27,532 nt of DNA from Elusimicrobia bacterium RIFCSPLOWO2_12_FULL_59_9 (GCA_001800185.1 MGUX01000157.1:11013-38544), one strand, 5' to 3'; positions 1 through 9,568 are shown, numbered from the stretch's first letter. Notes: generated by a model from the letters alone, not told the origin. Program-made: numbers and translations.

Positions 1-774
1 CCTGTCTTTGCCAAGGATATAGCCCCGCTCCCGGTCCTCCTGCTTGTAAAACTCGGGAACCTGCCGGTCGAAGTTGTCGATGATTTTCTGGCAGATGCCT
101 TCGGCATCCGAGGCGTCCGTCGCGATGATGAAATCGTCGCCGCCGATGTGGCCGATGAAATTGCCGGGATTTCTGCCGCTGCGCGCCGCCGCAACCAGGA
201 TTTTTGCGGTGGTTTTGAGCACGTAGTCGCCGGCGGCGTAGCCGTAGGCGTCGTTGTAGGCTTTGAATTGGTTGAGGTCGATGTAGAGCACGGCGAAATC
301 CTTGCCTTTCGCGATTGCCTCATTGATCCGCTTTTCGATGGCGATATTGCCCGGAAGCCGGGTCAGAGGATTGGCCTCCAACTCCTGGCGCATTCTGCGA
401 AAGACCATCCAGATTCGCGCCAAAAGCTCGCGCACGTTGACCGGCTTGGTGATATAGTCGTCGACCCCGAGGGTCAGCCCCCGCACCTTCGATTCCGTGT
501 CGCTGGCGGCGGTCAGGAGAATGACGGGCATCAGGCTTAAATCCAAGTCCTCTTTGACGAGGCGGCAGACCTCCAGGCCGTCTTTGCATGGCATTTGCAA
601 GTCCAGGATGGCCAGGTCTATATTTCCCTTCCGGATTTTTTCCCAGGCCTCGGCGCCGTCGGAGGCGGTCTCGACCGCGAAGCCTCCGGACTCCAAAGCT
701 ATTTTGAGAACCTTGAGAAGCTGGGGCTCGTCGTCGGCGAGCAGCACCAGGGGGGGAGCCGAATTGGATTCCAT
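1..774 (-). CDS. Response regulator with GGDEF domain (putative diguanylate cyclase), 3' end outside window
   Basis: Reading the minus strand from the ATG at 774 gives 258 open codons to the window edge. Residues 1-120 form a receiver domain with acidic pair D14/D15, phospho-acceptor D58, T88 and K110 in their usual places. From about residue 135 a GGDEF domain follows: DLNQFKAYNDAYG (D166, N174, D175) and the active-site loop GGDDF at 211-215, where the usual E is D, a change some active cyclases carry. The protein should make cyclic di-GMP when phosphorylated. Its ATG shares one base with the TGA of the upstream DUF1015 gene (TGATG), so the two are probably translationally coupled. The C-terminus is cut by the window, so any further domain is unseen. 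Confidence 0.9.
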   Translation of the reverse strand, partial: MESNSAPPLVLLADDEPQLLKVLKIALESGGFAVETASDGAEAWEKIRKGNIDLAILDLQMPCKDGLEVCRLVKEDLDLSLMPVILLTAASDTESKVRGLTLGVDDYITKPVNVRELLARIWMVFRRMRQELEANPLTRLPGNIAIEKRINEAIAKGKDFAVLYIDLNQFKAYNDAYGYAAGDYVLKTTAKILVAAARSGRNPGNFIGHIGGDDFIIATDASDAEGICQKIIDNFDRQVPEFYKQEDRERGYILGKDR

Positions 775-2003
775 CACAGTCTGCGGAAAGCGAGGCCGGC
801 GGCGACCTTGGGATAAAAATAAGTCGTTTTTTGGGGCAAGAGGCCGCAGGCTTCCGTGGCGCTTTGAATTTGCGAAACTGTGTAGGAGCCGAGAAGCAGG
901 GCCATGCCTTTGCACGCCCGAGCCAGGCGGATGGCCTCCGGGGCCGAATGCGTGAAGGTCTGCCGCGCGGCCTGGGGGGCGAGGGCTTGGGCGATATACT
1001 GCACCGCCAAGCGCGCGCCGTCGGAGGCATTCTTGCCGGGCGTGGCCAAAACGTAGGGCCGTCCGGGAAAGCTCTCGCTGAAGCAGCCGAAACTCAGCGG
1101 GTTTGAAAGTTTGTCCAGTTTTCGCGACAGCTCTTTCCAAGAGCGGAGCGGCTCCAAGGAGCATTCCCCGCTCAATCGCCGCATGAGGCGCCCTGCGCCG
1201 GGCACGACCCGGTGAGTGGGCAGGAGCTTAAGCCCCGGGTCCTCCCTGGGGCAGAGATAGGCGAGGATGTATCGCCGCGGGCTCGAGGCCGCCGCGCCGC
1301 CGCGACTCCGGCGCATCCGGGTCCCCGGAGCTCTGCGAAGGGGACCGCTGCTCCGGTAGAAGTCCCAGGCGACCCGGTAGCGGTGATGTCCGTCGGCGAT
1401 CAGGATTTTTTGAGGCTCCAAAAGGCGCTTGAGCCGGCGGATTTGGCCCGCGTCCTCTATTTTCCAAAGCCGGTAGCCGACGCCGATGATGTCTTGGCCG
1501 CGGATCGCCGGTTCGGGACCGGCCGGGCGGCGGAAAAAACGCTCGAATTCTTTTTTTGGATCGGAAAACACGGCGAAGATGGGGCTGGTGTTGACTTTCA
1601 GCCGGTTGAGGAGCTTTCGCCGGTCCTGCTTGGGTTTGCTCAATGTGTTTTCATGGGCCAAGATGGTCTTGGAGCCCGGTTTCTCCAGCCGCAAAGCGGC
1701 CAAAAAACCAAGCCGCGTCCGGGTTTTCCCATTCCACCGGAAAGACTGCTCGCAGATATAGAAGCCCGGCTTTTTGTCCTGGACTAAAAGATTGGACCCC
1801 ACCCACGCCTCCCACTGCTTTTGCGCGCGCCGGTAGCGGTCGGGATCTTCGGGCAGCTCGATGCGGATGGCGTTGGCCTCCCAGCGGCGCAGCCGCTTCG
1901 CCATGGAAGGGGTGACGATGTCGTAGGGCGGGCACAAGACGCGCGATAAATCCGTTTTGAAAGGATCGGCTCTGAACGCGGCGAAGGGCTCCACTATTGC
2001 CAT
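774..2003 (-). CDS. DUF1015 family protein carrying an in-frame palindromic insert
   Basis: The 409-residue product matches the DUF1015 family along its length: an N-terminal CPPYDIVTP segment, the signature ILIADGHHRY near residue 205, EDPGLKLLPTHRVV after it, and the ending TTYFYPKVAAGLAFRRL. The family's biochemical role is not known to me; the HH motif suggests an enzyme. Residues about 218-240, between the DGHHRY helix and the next conserved strand, are an Arg/Ala/Gly-rich stretch encoded by the hairpin repeat at 1296-1346, which looks like an insertion relative to the family. The stop overlaps the start of the REC-GGDEF gene by one base. The gene is divergent from nadD-yqeK across 91 bp. 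Confidence 0.85.
   Translation of the reverse strand: MAIVEPFAAFRADPFKTDLSRVLCPPYDIVTPSMAKRLRRWEANAIRIELPEDPDRYRRAQKQWEAWVGSNLLVQDKKPGFYICEQSFRWNGKTRTRLGFLAALRLEKPGSKTILAHENTLSKPKQDRRKLLNRLKVNTSPIFAVFSDPKKEFERFFRRPAGPEPAIRGQDIIGVGYRLWKIEDAGQIRRLKRLLEPQKILIADGHHRYRVAWDFYRSSGPLRRAPGTRMRRSRGGAAASSPRRYILAYLCPREDPGLKLLPTHRVVPGAGRLMRRLSGECSLEPLRSWKELSRKLDKLSNPLSFGCFSESFPGRPYVLATPGKNASDGARLAVQYIAQALAPQAARQTFTHSAPEAIRLARACKGMALLLGSYTVSQIQSATEACGLLPQKTTYFYPKVAAGLAFRRL
1296..1346 (+). repeat. GC-rich hairpin element, copy A (inside DUF1015 gene)
   Basis: The 33-nt core at 1296-1328 matches copy C (14630-14662) at 32 of 33 positions and copy B (13759-13791) at roughly 26-27 of 33. A 7-bp stem follows: GGTCCCC at 1320-1326 pairs with GGGGACC at 1340-1346 around the 13-nt loop GGAGCTCTGCGAA. 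The host gene reads through it on the opposite strand without a stop. Confidence 0.8.
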
Positions 2004-2094
2004 AACGGTTCAGCTTACAATAAATATGGCGTCTGAGGCGAAGCGCGGGGGGGTGAAGCGGCCGGAGGTTATTATGTAAGATTCTTTTCCAACG
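2004..2094. promoter_or_regulatory. Divergent intergenic region between DUF1015 and nadD-yqeK
   Basis: This 91-bp gap must hold the promoters of two divergent transcripts. On the plus strand the A/T-rich TTATTATGTAAGAT at 2069-2082 is the likeliest -10 zone for nadD-yqeK, which would leave a very short leader. On the minus strand TATTTATTGTAAG near 2020 could serve DUF1015. No clear -35 boxes or Shine-Dalgarno sequence are visible, so exact sites are uncertain. Confidence 0.3.
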
Positions 2095-3234
2095 ATGAAC
2101 ATTCTCATCTACGGCGGCAGTTTCGACCCGCCGCACACCGGGCATTTTGAGCTTTTGGGCGCAGCCCTCCGGGAAATTCCGGTGGACCGCGCCTACATTC
2201 TGCCCAGCGCCCGCCCGGCCCATAAACGCCTGCCATGGGCTTCCTTTGATGAGCGCGCGCGGATGCTGCGCGCGGGCTTGGCTGGCCGGCTTGCGGGGCC
2301 GATGCTCAAGAAAGTGCGGCTCAGCGGTTATGAAAAGACCCGGCGCGGGCCGGTCTACACCTATCAGGCTTTGGCGCATTTCCGGCGGCTTCATCCCGGC
2401 GCCCGTTTTTATCTTTTAATCGGCGGCGATCAACTCGGGGCGTTTACGACTTGGAAAAAATATCGCCGCCTGCTGTCGCAGGCGACCTTGGTGGTCGGAG
2501 CCAGGCGGGGGAAAGACGGGGCGGCCCTCGCCGCGAAGGCCAAGGTGATTTGGCTCAAGGGCGTTTTTCCCGCGATTTCGTCCTCCGAGATCCGCTTGGC
2601 GTTTTTGCGAGGCGAAAAAACCGCCGGAAAAATTCCGGCCGCGGTTTTAAGAAGGATCGAGCGCCGCGGCCTCTATGGCTTGGCTTGGCTCAATCGGCTG
2701 CGGCGGCGTTTGAACGCGGGCCGCTTCGCGCATGTGCTCCAGGTGGCGCGCCTGGCCGGAAGTCTGGCCGAGCGTCACGGGGCCGATCTCGAGAAGGCCG
2801 CGGCGGCGGCGCTGCTGCACGACGCCGGCCGGAGCTTGACGCTGCCCCGGATGATCGCCTACGCGCGCCGCCACAAGATCAAGGCGCCCTTAAAAGAGGA
2901 GGTCATCGCCCGCTGCCCCATCTTGCTGCACGCTTACGTGGGCGCCCATATGGCCGAGACCGAGATGGGCGTGTCGGACCCGGAAATTCTCTCGGCCATC
3001 CGCCGGCACAGCCTGGGAGATTTGAGGATGTCGCCCCTAGATAAGATCATTTTTGTCGCCGACGCGGCTTCCGAGGACCGCGCCTTCGCCGGCGCGGCCC
3101 GGCTCAGAAAAATCGCCTTTCAAAACATCGACCGGGCGATGCGCGAGACGGTGCGGATGAAGCTTGCCTACGTCAAGTCCCGGGGCGGCTGGATTCATCC
3201 GTTGGGAAAAAAACTATGGCGCAAAATCCGCTGA
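2095..3234 (+). CDS. nadD: Nicotinate-nucleotide adenylyltransferase fused to YqeK-type HD hydrolase
   Basis: Residues 1-195 are NadD, which adenylates nicotinate mononucleotide in NAD synthesis: the nucleotidyltransferase motif GGSFDPPHTGH (7-17), the LLIGGDQLGAFTTW segment and SSSEIR (162-167) are present. Residues about 200-375 are an HD-domain protein of the YqeK family, known as symmetric Ap4A hydrolases: LLHDAGR with H242/D243, HAYVGAHMAE, and IRRHSLGDLRMSPLDKIIFVADA. In Bacillus nadD, yqeK and rsfS are separate adjacent genes; here the first two form one 379-residue reading frame and rsfS lies four genes on. No good Shine-Dalgarno sequence precedes the ATG. The LytR_C gene starts 19 nt before this stop. 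Confidence 0.92.
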   Translation: MNILIYGGSFDPPHTGHFELLGAALREIPVDRAYILPSARPAHKRLPWASFDERARMLRAGLAGRLAGPMLKKVRLSGYEKTRRGPVYTYQALAHFRRLHPGARFYLLIGGDQLGAFTTWKKYRRLLSQATLVVGARRGKDGAALAAKAKVIWLKGVFPAISSSEIRLAFLRGEKTAGKIPAAVLRRIERRGLYGLAWLNRLRRRLNAGRFAHVLQVARLAGSLAERHGADLEKAAAAALLHDAGRSLTLPRMIAYARRHKIKAPLKEEVIARCPILLHAYVGAHMAETEMGVSDPEILSAIRRHSLGDLRMSPLDKIIFVADAASEDRAFAGAARLRKIAFQNIDRAMRETVRMKLAYVKSRGGWIHPLGKKLWRKIR

Positions 3235-4148
3235 GGCGGGAAAGGCTATTGCTTGCGGCCGTTCTGGCGCTGATGCTGGGCGCGACGGCGCTGCATTTCC
3301 TCTCCGATGTGGACCTCGCGCTCAGCCGGCGCCGGAGCGTGACGGGAGCGGTGAGCGCCGATAGGATTTACTACTGGCGATACGAGCCCTCGCGGCGGAC
3401 GCTCAATATCGTGGTCTTGCCTTTGAGCGCGGCGCCGGAGGAGAGCGGCCGGGAGAGATCGGTTTCCCGTCTTCTGGCCGGCCGCGGCGCGCCGCCGCTC
3501 GATTTTTGGCTGCGTCTTAAAAGCGGCGCGCCGCGATCGCCGGAGGAGGCCGATCCCTCCGGACTTGTCCTGCCGCTGCGCCTAACGGCTTCGCCCGCGG
3601 CCGGGGGACGGCCCGCTTTTCCAGCGCCTCCGTTTTGGAGGACTTCCGGCCTGATGCTGGAGAGCAGCCTGCCCGTTTTCGAGCGGTTTTTGTTGTGGTC
3701 TGAGCTTAGAAAAATTCCGCTTGAGAACACGTGGGTCGCGCAGTGGCCCATGACCCGCAAGGGTTCCGCGTGGACGACGGCCGACAAGGAAGCCGCGGAC
3801 CTTTTGGCGGGGCTGGCGGCCTCCCCCGCGCGCCAATCCTCCGCCCGCCCGGTCACCGTGGAGGTGCTCAACGCGACGCAGGAGGGCCGGCTCGCCGAGA
3901 AGGCCACGCGGCGCCTGCGCGAGCGCGGTTTCGACGTGGTAAACGTCGGAAACGCTTCCATGCGGTCGGAAAAAACATGTATACTAGACCGCACGGGCGT
4001 TTTCCAATCCGCTCAAAGAGTTTACCGCTCGCTCGGCTGGCCCCAGGCCCAGGCTTGGACACAGATGAATTTGGAGCGCTTGGTGGACGTGACGGTGATC
4101 TTGGGCGCCGATTTCACCGCTTGGCAGGATAAGGGGGCGGCACGGTAA
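3216..4148 (+). CDS. Membrane-anchored protein with LytR C-terminal domain
   Basis: This 310-residue protein has one N-terminal hydrophobic segment (residues about 9-29) and should expose the rest outside the cytoplasmic membrane. Residues about 209-305 match the LytR_C domain: VTVEVLNATQEGRLAEKATRRLRERGFDVV split by a short gap from DVTVILGADF. The middle region (about 50-200) is not the catalytic LytR-CpsA-Psr fold, so this is unlikely to be a cell-wall ligase itself. LytR_C proteins beside nadD and rsfS are a known arrangement. The ATG lies inside the end of nadD-yqeK (19-nt overlap), which favours coupled translation. Confidence 0.75.
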   Translation: MAQNPLRRERLLLAAVLALMLGATALHFLSDVDLALSRRRSVTGAVSADRIYYWRYEPSRRTLNIVVLPLSAAPEESGRERSVSRLLAGRGAPPLDFWLRLKSGAPRSPEEADPSGLVLPLRLTASPAAGGRPAFPAPPFWRTSGLMLESSLPVFERFLLWSELRKIPLENTWVAQWPMTRKGSAWTTADKEAADLLAGLAASPARQSSARPVTVEVLNATQEGRLAEKATRRLRERGFDVVNVGNASMRSEKTCILDRTGVFQSAQRVYRSLGWPQAQAWTQMNLERLVDVTVILGADFTAWQDKGAAR

Positions 4149-4193
4149 GCCGCCGGCGAGACTGGCGGCAATCAACGGCAAGGAGAGATATTC

Positions 4194-5285
4194 ATGATGG
4201 ATTTGGTTGAGATCCTTAAACAGGCGGTCGTGGCGCGGGCCAGCGACATCCACTTGGTCATCGGAAAGCCCCCGATGATGCGCTTGAACGGCGAGATACA
4301 GCTCGTCGCCCCGCAGAATGAGGTGCTCACGGCCGAAAGCGCCAAGCATATGATCTATTCGATTCTCTTCGAGGACCAGCGCGCCCGCTTCGAGGAAAAC
4401 TGGGAACTGGACTGCTCCTTCGCCATCAAGGGCCTGTGCCGGTTTCGCGTCAACGTGCTCATGCAGAAAAACGGCGTGGAATCGGTCATGCGCGTCATCA
4501 ACGCGCAAATCCCGAGCGCCGAGCAGGTCAAGCTGACGCCGCAGATGATCGCCTTGGCGGATCTGCCGCGCGGGCTCGTTCTGGTGACCGGGCCGACGGG
4601 CTCCGGGAAATCCACGACGCTGGCCTGCATCATCGAGCAGATCAACCAGACCCACGCGCACCACATTCTGACCATCGAAGACCCGATCGAGTTCACCTAT
4701 GACAGCAAAAAGAGCATCATCCGCCAACGGGAGGTGGGGCAGAACACCAAATCGTTCGCCGCCGCTCTTCGCGCGGCTCTGCGCCAGGACCCGGACGTGA
4801 TCCTGGTCGGAGAAATGCGCGACCTTGAAACCATCCAATTGGCCATCACGGCGGCGGAAACGGGACACCTTTGCTTCGGGACTTTGCACACGCAGAGCGC
4901 GCCCTCCACCATCGACCGCATCATCGACGTTTTTCCGCCGCACCAGCAGGCGCAGATTCGCGTTCAGCTCGCCTCCGGCCTGCAGGCCGTCATCGCGCAG
5001 ATTCTGCTTCCCAAAAAGGGCGGCAAGGGCCGGGTGGCGGCCCGCGAGTTAATGACCATGACGCCGGCCATCTCGAACCTGATCCGGGAAGGCAAGACGC
5101 ACATGATTTACAACGCCATCGAGACGGGGGTCAAGTTCGGCATGATGCCCATGGACCGTTCTCTGGCGGAGTTGGTCAACACCGGCGTCGCGGACCTCGA
5201 CGTCGCTTTGACCAAAGCCCACAATCCCGACGCGCTCCAGGCCCTGTGCCGGGGCGGCGGAGCGAAAGTGGCGCGCACCATGTGA
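4194..5285 (+). CDS. pilT: Type IV pilus retraction ATPase PilT
   Basis: The 363-residue product has the full PilT layout: an N-terminal ASDIHL segment, Walker A GPTGSGKST near 133-141, the Asp box around IRQREVG, Walker B DPDVILVGEMRD near 198, the His box GHLCFGTLHT near 228, and a C-terminal AISNLIREGK segment like the AGLI-type helix needed for retraction. It powers pilus disassembly at the inner membrane and thus twitching or DNA uptake. AGGAGA at 4181-4186 is well placed for the ATG at 4194; a second ATG follows at once. It lies alone among housekeeping genes without other pil genes in view, and is followed by a cyclic-nucleotide-binding protein. Confidence 0.95.
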   Translation: MMDLVEILKQAVVARASDIHLVIGKPPMMRLNGEIQLVAPQNEVLTAESAKHMIYSILFEDQRARFEENWELDCSFAIKGLCRFRVNVLMQKNGVESVMRVINAQIPSAEQVKLTPQMIALADLPRGLVLVTGPTGSGKSTTLACIIEQINQTHAHHILTIEDPIEFTYDSKKSIIRQREVGQNTKSFAAALRAALRQDPDVILVGEMRDLETIQLAITAAETGHLCFGTLHTQSAPSTIDRIIDVFPPHQQAQIRVQLASGLQAVIAQILLPKKGGKGRVAARELMTMTPAISNLIREGKTHMIYNAIETGVKFGMMPMDRSLAELVNTGVADLDVALTKAHNPDALQALCRGGGAKVARTM

Positions 5286-5319
5286 GGACGGCGGCGCCCC
5301 GCATGTCCGGCGCCGGAGA

Positions 5320-6234
5320 ATGCCGATGACAGAAAAAGAGCGTTTAAAATGCCTCAAAGCCATGCCGCTGATGCGGGGCTTGAGCCTTCCCCAACTCAAG
5401 AAGCTTTCCGCCCTTTTTAAGTCCGCCGAATTTGCCGCCGGCTCCGTTCTCATCGAAGACAACGAGAAGGCCGACAGCCTTTACCTCATCGCCGGGGGCG
5501 TCGCGCGCGTCGACAAGAGACTGGAGACGCACCGCGACTATAGAGACCTGGCGTTTCTGGGGCCCGGTGAATTTTTCGGCGAGATGGCCTTGGCGGGACA
5601 CAAGGCGCGCACCGCGCGCGTCGTGGCCCAGGAGCCCGTCGAGGTTCTTATCCTCGCCGGCCGCGATTTGCGCGCCTGGCTCAAGGCCGAGCGCGGCGCC
5701 GCCGGCGTCTTCCTGATGGGGATGGCGCAGGTTTTGTCCGAGCGCGTGAAGCGGACTTCGGAGCAGCTCATGCTTTTTTACGATTTAAGCACCGTCTTCG
5801 CCCAAAAGACATCCAGCCCAAAAGAGCTTTTCGCCAGGGTAAGCCGGCATCTTCTGGCGCACCTGGGGGAGGGCTGGTCTTTGGCCGCCGGCCTCTACAA
5901 CGTCTACAACGACGAGATGGACGCGGTCGCCGTCCTGGGCCCGCGCTCGCCGGCTCTGGAGCAAAAGCTTCCGCAGAAGGTCGAATCCATCCAAACGAAA
6001 TGGCTGGATGAGACGACCTATTGCGCGGCCGTGCCGAGCCCGCAGGACTCCATCAAAGCCTGCCTTTTGGTCTGCCGCCCCGACGCCGGCGACGCGGCCG
6101 GCTGCGTCCAGGTCGCCCGCCTCATCGGCGGCGTGGCCCGGCTTTTGGGCGCCGCCATGGAAAAGGCGCAGCAGGAGCAGGAAGAGCAGCTTCGCGACCG
6201 CCTTAAAGCCCAGGCCAATGAACCGCTCCTTTAG
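5320..6234 (+). CDS. Cyclic nucleotide-binding domain protein with GAF-like C-terminus
   Basis: Residues about 15-135 form a cNMP-binding beta-roll: LYLIAGGVARVDKR, then FLGPGEFFGEMALAGHKARTARV, the phosphate-binding cassette region. The remaining 165 residues (helix, then SLAAGLYNVYNDEMDAVAVLG and a later helix) look like a divergent GAF-type sensor. There is no DNA-binding helix-turn-helix, so it is not a CRP-like transcription factor. GGAG at 5315-5318 fits the second ATG (5326, MTEKERLK) better than the first, so the true start may be 6 nt downstream. It follows pilT by 34 nt and overlaps rsfS by 17 nt. A role in tuning pilus activity is inference only. Confidence 0.75.
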   Translation: MPMTEKERLKCLKAMPLMRGLSLPQLKKLSALFKSAEFAAGSVLIEDNEKADSLYLIAGGVARVDKRLETHRDYRDLAFLGPGEFFGEMALAGHKARTARVVAQEPVEVLILAGRDLRAWLKAERGAAGVFLMGMAQVLSERVKRTSEQLMLFYDLSTVFAQKTSSPKELFARVSRHLLAHLGEGWSLAAGLYNVYNDEMDAVAVLGPRSPALEQKLPQKVESIQTKWLDETTYCAAVPSPQDSIKACLLVCRPDAGDAAGCVQVARLIGGVARLLGAAMEKAQQEQEEQLRDRLKAQANEPLL

Positions 6235-6592
6235 GCGCTACGCGGTCGAGGCGGCGCGGGCGGCGGCTGAGAAACACGCCACCGACATCCGGCTTTTTGA
6301 GGTGGCGGCCCGGTCCTCGGTGACCGACTACATGCTTTTGTCGAGCATCGAGTCGCCGTTCCAAATGGAAGCCGTGTGCCGCAAAATCGAAGAGGTGCTG
6401 GAAGAGAAAGGCTTGGAGCCGCTGCGCTGCGATGGAACGCAGAGCGCTGTGTGGAAAGTCCTGGACTACGGCGGCATGCTCATCCACGTCATGCACGTTC
6501 GGGCGCGGGAGTTCTACGGCCTGGACAGGCTTTACGGGGACGCGAAGAAAGTCCCTTGGCAGCCGCGCGCTTCGAGGTCCCTTAAACATTAA
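6218..6592 (+). CDS. rsfS: Ribosomal silencing factor RsfS (YbeB/DUF143)
   Basis: Starting at the ATG at 6218 gives 124 residues, the usual size. RsfS binds ribosomal protein uL14 and blocks subunit joining during starvation. Family features seen are the amphipathic N-terminal helix, ATDIRLFEVAARSSVTDYMLLSS, GTQSAVWKVLDYGGMLIHVMH and the ending REFYGLDRLYGDAKKVPW. The frame is open further upstream, but that extension lies within the cNMP protein and has no family similarity. The start overlaps the preceding gene by 17 nt. Its linkage with nadD and yqeK matches the arrangement in many bacteria. Confidence 0.93.
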   Translation: MNRSFRRYAVEAARAAAEKHATDIRLFEVAARSSVTDYMLLSSIESPFQMEAVCRKIEEVLEEKGLEPLRCDGTQSAVWKVLDYGGMLIHVMHVRAREFYGLDRLYGDAKKVPWQPRASRSLKH

Positions 6593-6622
6593 GCCCGCCA
6601 TTCACGCCAACGGATATTTTCC

Positions 6623-8272
6623 ATGCTGCTAGAGGAGTGCCGCGCCGACATCGCCCTGCGGCTGCCGGATTGGGACGGGATTTTGGCCCCCGCTCCGCCC
6701 CACGCTCGGGCCGATTTGGCTTTGAGCTGGCCTCTGGCCGCCGCCAAAAAGCTCAAAAAAAATCCCATTGAAATCGCCGAGGAAAGCGCCCGGGCTTTTG
6801 AGGGGGCGGCTTTGTTCGAGCGGGCCGAGCCGGTCAGGCCCGGCTACCTCAATCTTCATCTGGCTTTGGAGCCGCTCTGGCGCAATCTCTCCGACGTCGT
6901 CGCCTCCGTGGAGAGCTACGGCCGCCTTCAGCCTCCGCCGCGTGAAAAAATTCTATTGGAATTCGTCTCGGCCAACCCCAGCGGGCCGCTGCATGCCGCC
7001 AGCGGCCGCGCCGCGGCCCTGGGAGACAGCCTGGCCAAAATCATGGCCCATTTGGGATACCGGGTGAGCACGGAATGCTATTTAAACGACGCGGGGCGGC
7101 AGGTGGAGCTTTTGGGAGAGTCCCTGCGGGCGCGCCACCGCCAGAGCCTGGGCGAGGCTGCCGAGATTCCGGAAGGGGGCTATCAGGGGGCGTATCTGGC
7201 GGACTTGGCGCAGAGTCTCGGCCCCGAGGCCAAAGACTGGTCCGCGCAGCGCTTCAGCCGTTTCGGCGTCGAGCATTTCATCGCAGAGCATCAGCGCGAC
7301 ATGGACCTTTTCGCCGTCAAGTTCGACGGCTGGTTCAAGGAAACCTCGCTGCACGAGCGCGAGTCCTGGAAGGCGGTCCTGGAAAAACTGCGCGCGCGCG
7401 GAAAAGTTTTTGAAAAAGACGGCGCGGTTTGGCTCGCCTCAAGCGAGGGCGCTTCCGACGAGACGGCAACGGGGGACGCCGCCGACGACAAAGACCGGGT
7501 GCTGGTCAAAAACGACGGCCGGCCGACTTACTTTTTGATGGATATCGCCTACCACCAGGACAAAATGGACCGGGGCATGACCCAGCTCATCGACATTCTG
7601 GGAGCCGACCACCACGGCTATGTCCCGCGCATGAAGGTGGCGATGGCGGAGCTCGGCTATCCTCCCGAGTCCTTCCGCGCTCTGGTTCACCAGATGGTGC
7701 ATCTTTACCGCGGGCAACAGTTGATCCGCATGTCCAAGCGCGCGGGGGAAATGGTGCTGCTCAAAGAGCTGCTCGACGAGGTGGGACGCGACGCCTGCCG
7801 GTTCTTTTTCGCGATGAGAACTCCCAACTCAACCTTGAAATTCGACATCGAGCTGGCCCAAAAAAAGAGCCAGGAAAACCCGGTCTTTTACGTCCAGTAC
7901 GTCCATGCCCGCATATGCTCCATTTTCAGGGAGGCGGAGAAAAGCTCCCTGAGTTTCGGCGGCTTGCCGTCCGTGGAGGAGCTCAAGCGGCAGCCCCAGT
8001 TGGGCTCCAGGGAAGAGCGGGACCTCCTCGTCAAACTCGCCTGGTTTCCCGAAATCCTTAAGCTCTGCGTCAAGGAGCTGAGCCCCCATCATTTGGCAAG
8101 CTACCTTTTAGAGTTGGCGGGACTGTTCCATCCTTTCTATGAGAAATGCCGCGTCGTGGACGCCTCCGCTCCCGACGTCTCCCGCGCTCGGCTGGGGCTC
8201 TGCCTGGGCGTGCGCCTGGTGATCGAAAAAGGCCTGAGCCTGCTGGGCGTCTCCGCTCCGCAGCAGATGTAA
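6623..8272 (+). CDS. argS: Arginyl-tRNA synthetase with altered HIGH motif
   Basis: The 549-residue class I synthetase charges tRNA-Arg. It has the N-terminal Add-1 domain (KNPIEIAEESARAFEG), the catalytic segment EFVSANPSGPLHAASGR near residues 113-130, YLNDAGRQVELLG, ILGADHHGYVPRMKVA, MVHLYRGQQLIRMSKRAGE (KMSKS equivalent MSKRAG) and a C-terminal DALR helical domain (ENPVFYVQYVHARI). The HIGH motif, usually HVGH or HIGH, reads HAAS here, so its second histidine is serine. Everything else looks intact, so it is probably functional. The start has no strong Shine-Dalgarno sequence. It ends 19 nt from the convergent hemL stop. Confidence 0.95.
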   Translation: MLLEECRADIALRLPDWDGILAPAPPHARADLALSWPLAAAKKLKKNPIEIAEESARAFEGAALFERAEPVRPGYLNLHLALEPLWRNLSDVVASVESYGRLQPPPREKILLEFVSANPSGPLHAASGRAAALGDSLAKIMAHLGYRVSTECYLNDAGRQVELLGESLRARHRQSLGEAAEIPEGGYQGAYLADLAQSLGPEAKDWSAQRFSRFGVEHFIAEHQRDMDLFAVKFDGWFKETSLHERESWKAVLEKLRARGKVFEKDGAVWLASSEGASDETATGDAADDKDRVLVKNDGRPTYFLMDIAYHQDKMDRGMTQLIDILGADHHGYVPRMKVAMAELGYPPESFRALVHQMVHLYRGQQLIRMSKRAGEMVLLKELLDEVGRDACRFFFAMRTPNSTLKFDIELAQKKSQENPVFYVQYVHARICSIFREAEKSSLSFGGLPSVEELKRQPQLGSREERDLLVKLAWFPEILKLCVKELSPHHLASYLLELAGLFHPFYEKCRVVDASAPDVSRARLGLCLGVRLVIEKGLSLLGVSAPQQM

Positions 8273-8291
8273 GGGGTAACCCACTAATAAA

Positions 8292-9568
<1,277 letters not shown>

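Noticed and set aside
2055..2082. TTATGTAAGAT at 2072-2082 resembles the XerD arm of a dif site
   Set aside because: The other 11-bp arm (GAAGCGGCCGG) bears no resemblance to a XerC arm, so it is more likely just an A/T-rich promoter stretch.
5281..5319. GGCGCC...GGCGCC hairpin between pilT and the cNMP gene
   Set aside because: It lacks a T-tract and does not match the dispersed hairpin element; it is likely a by-product of GC-rich sequence.
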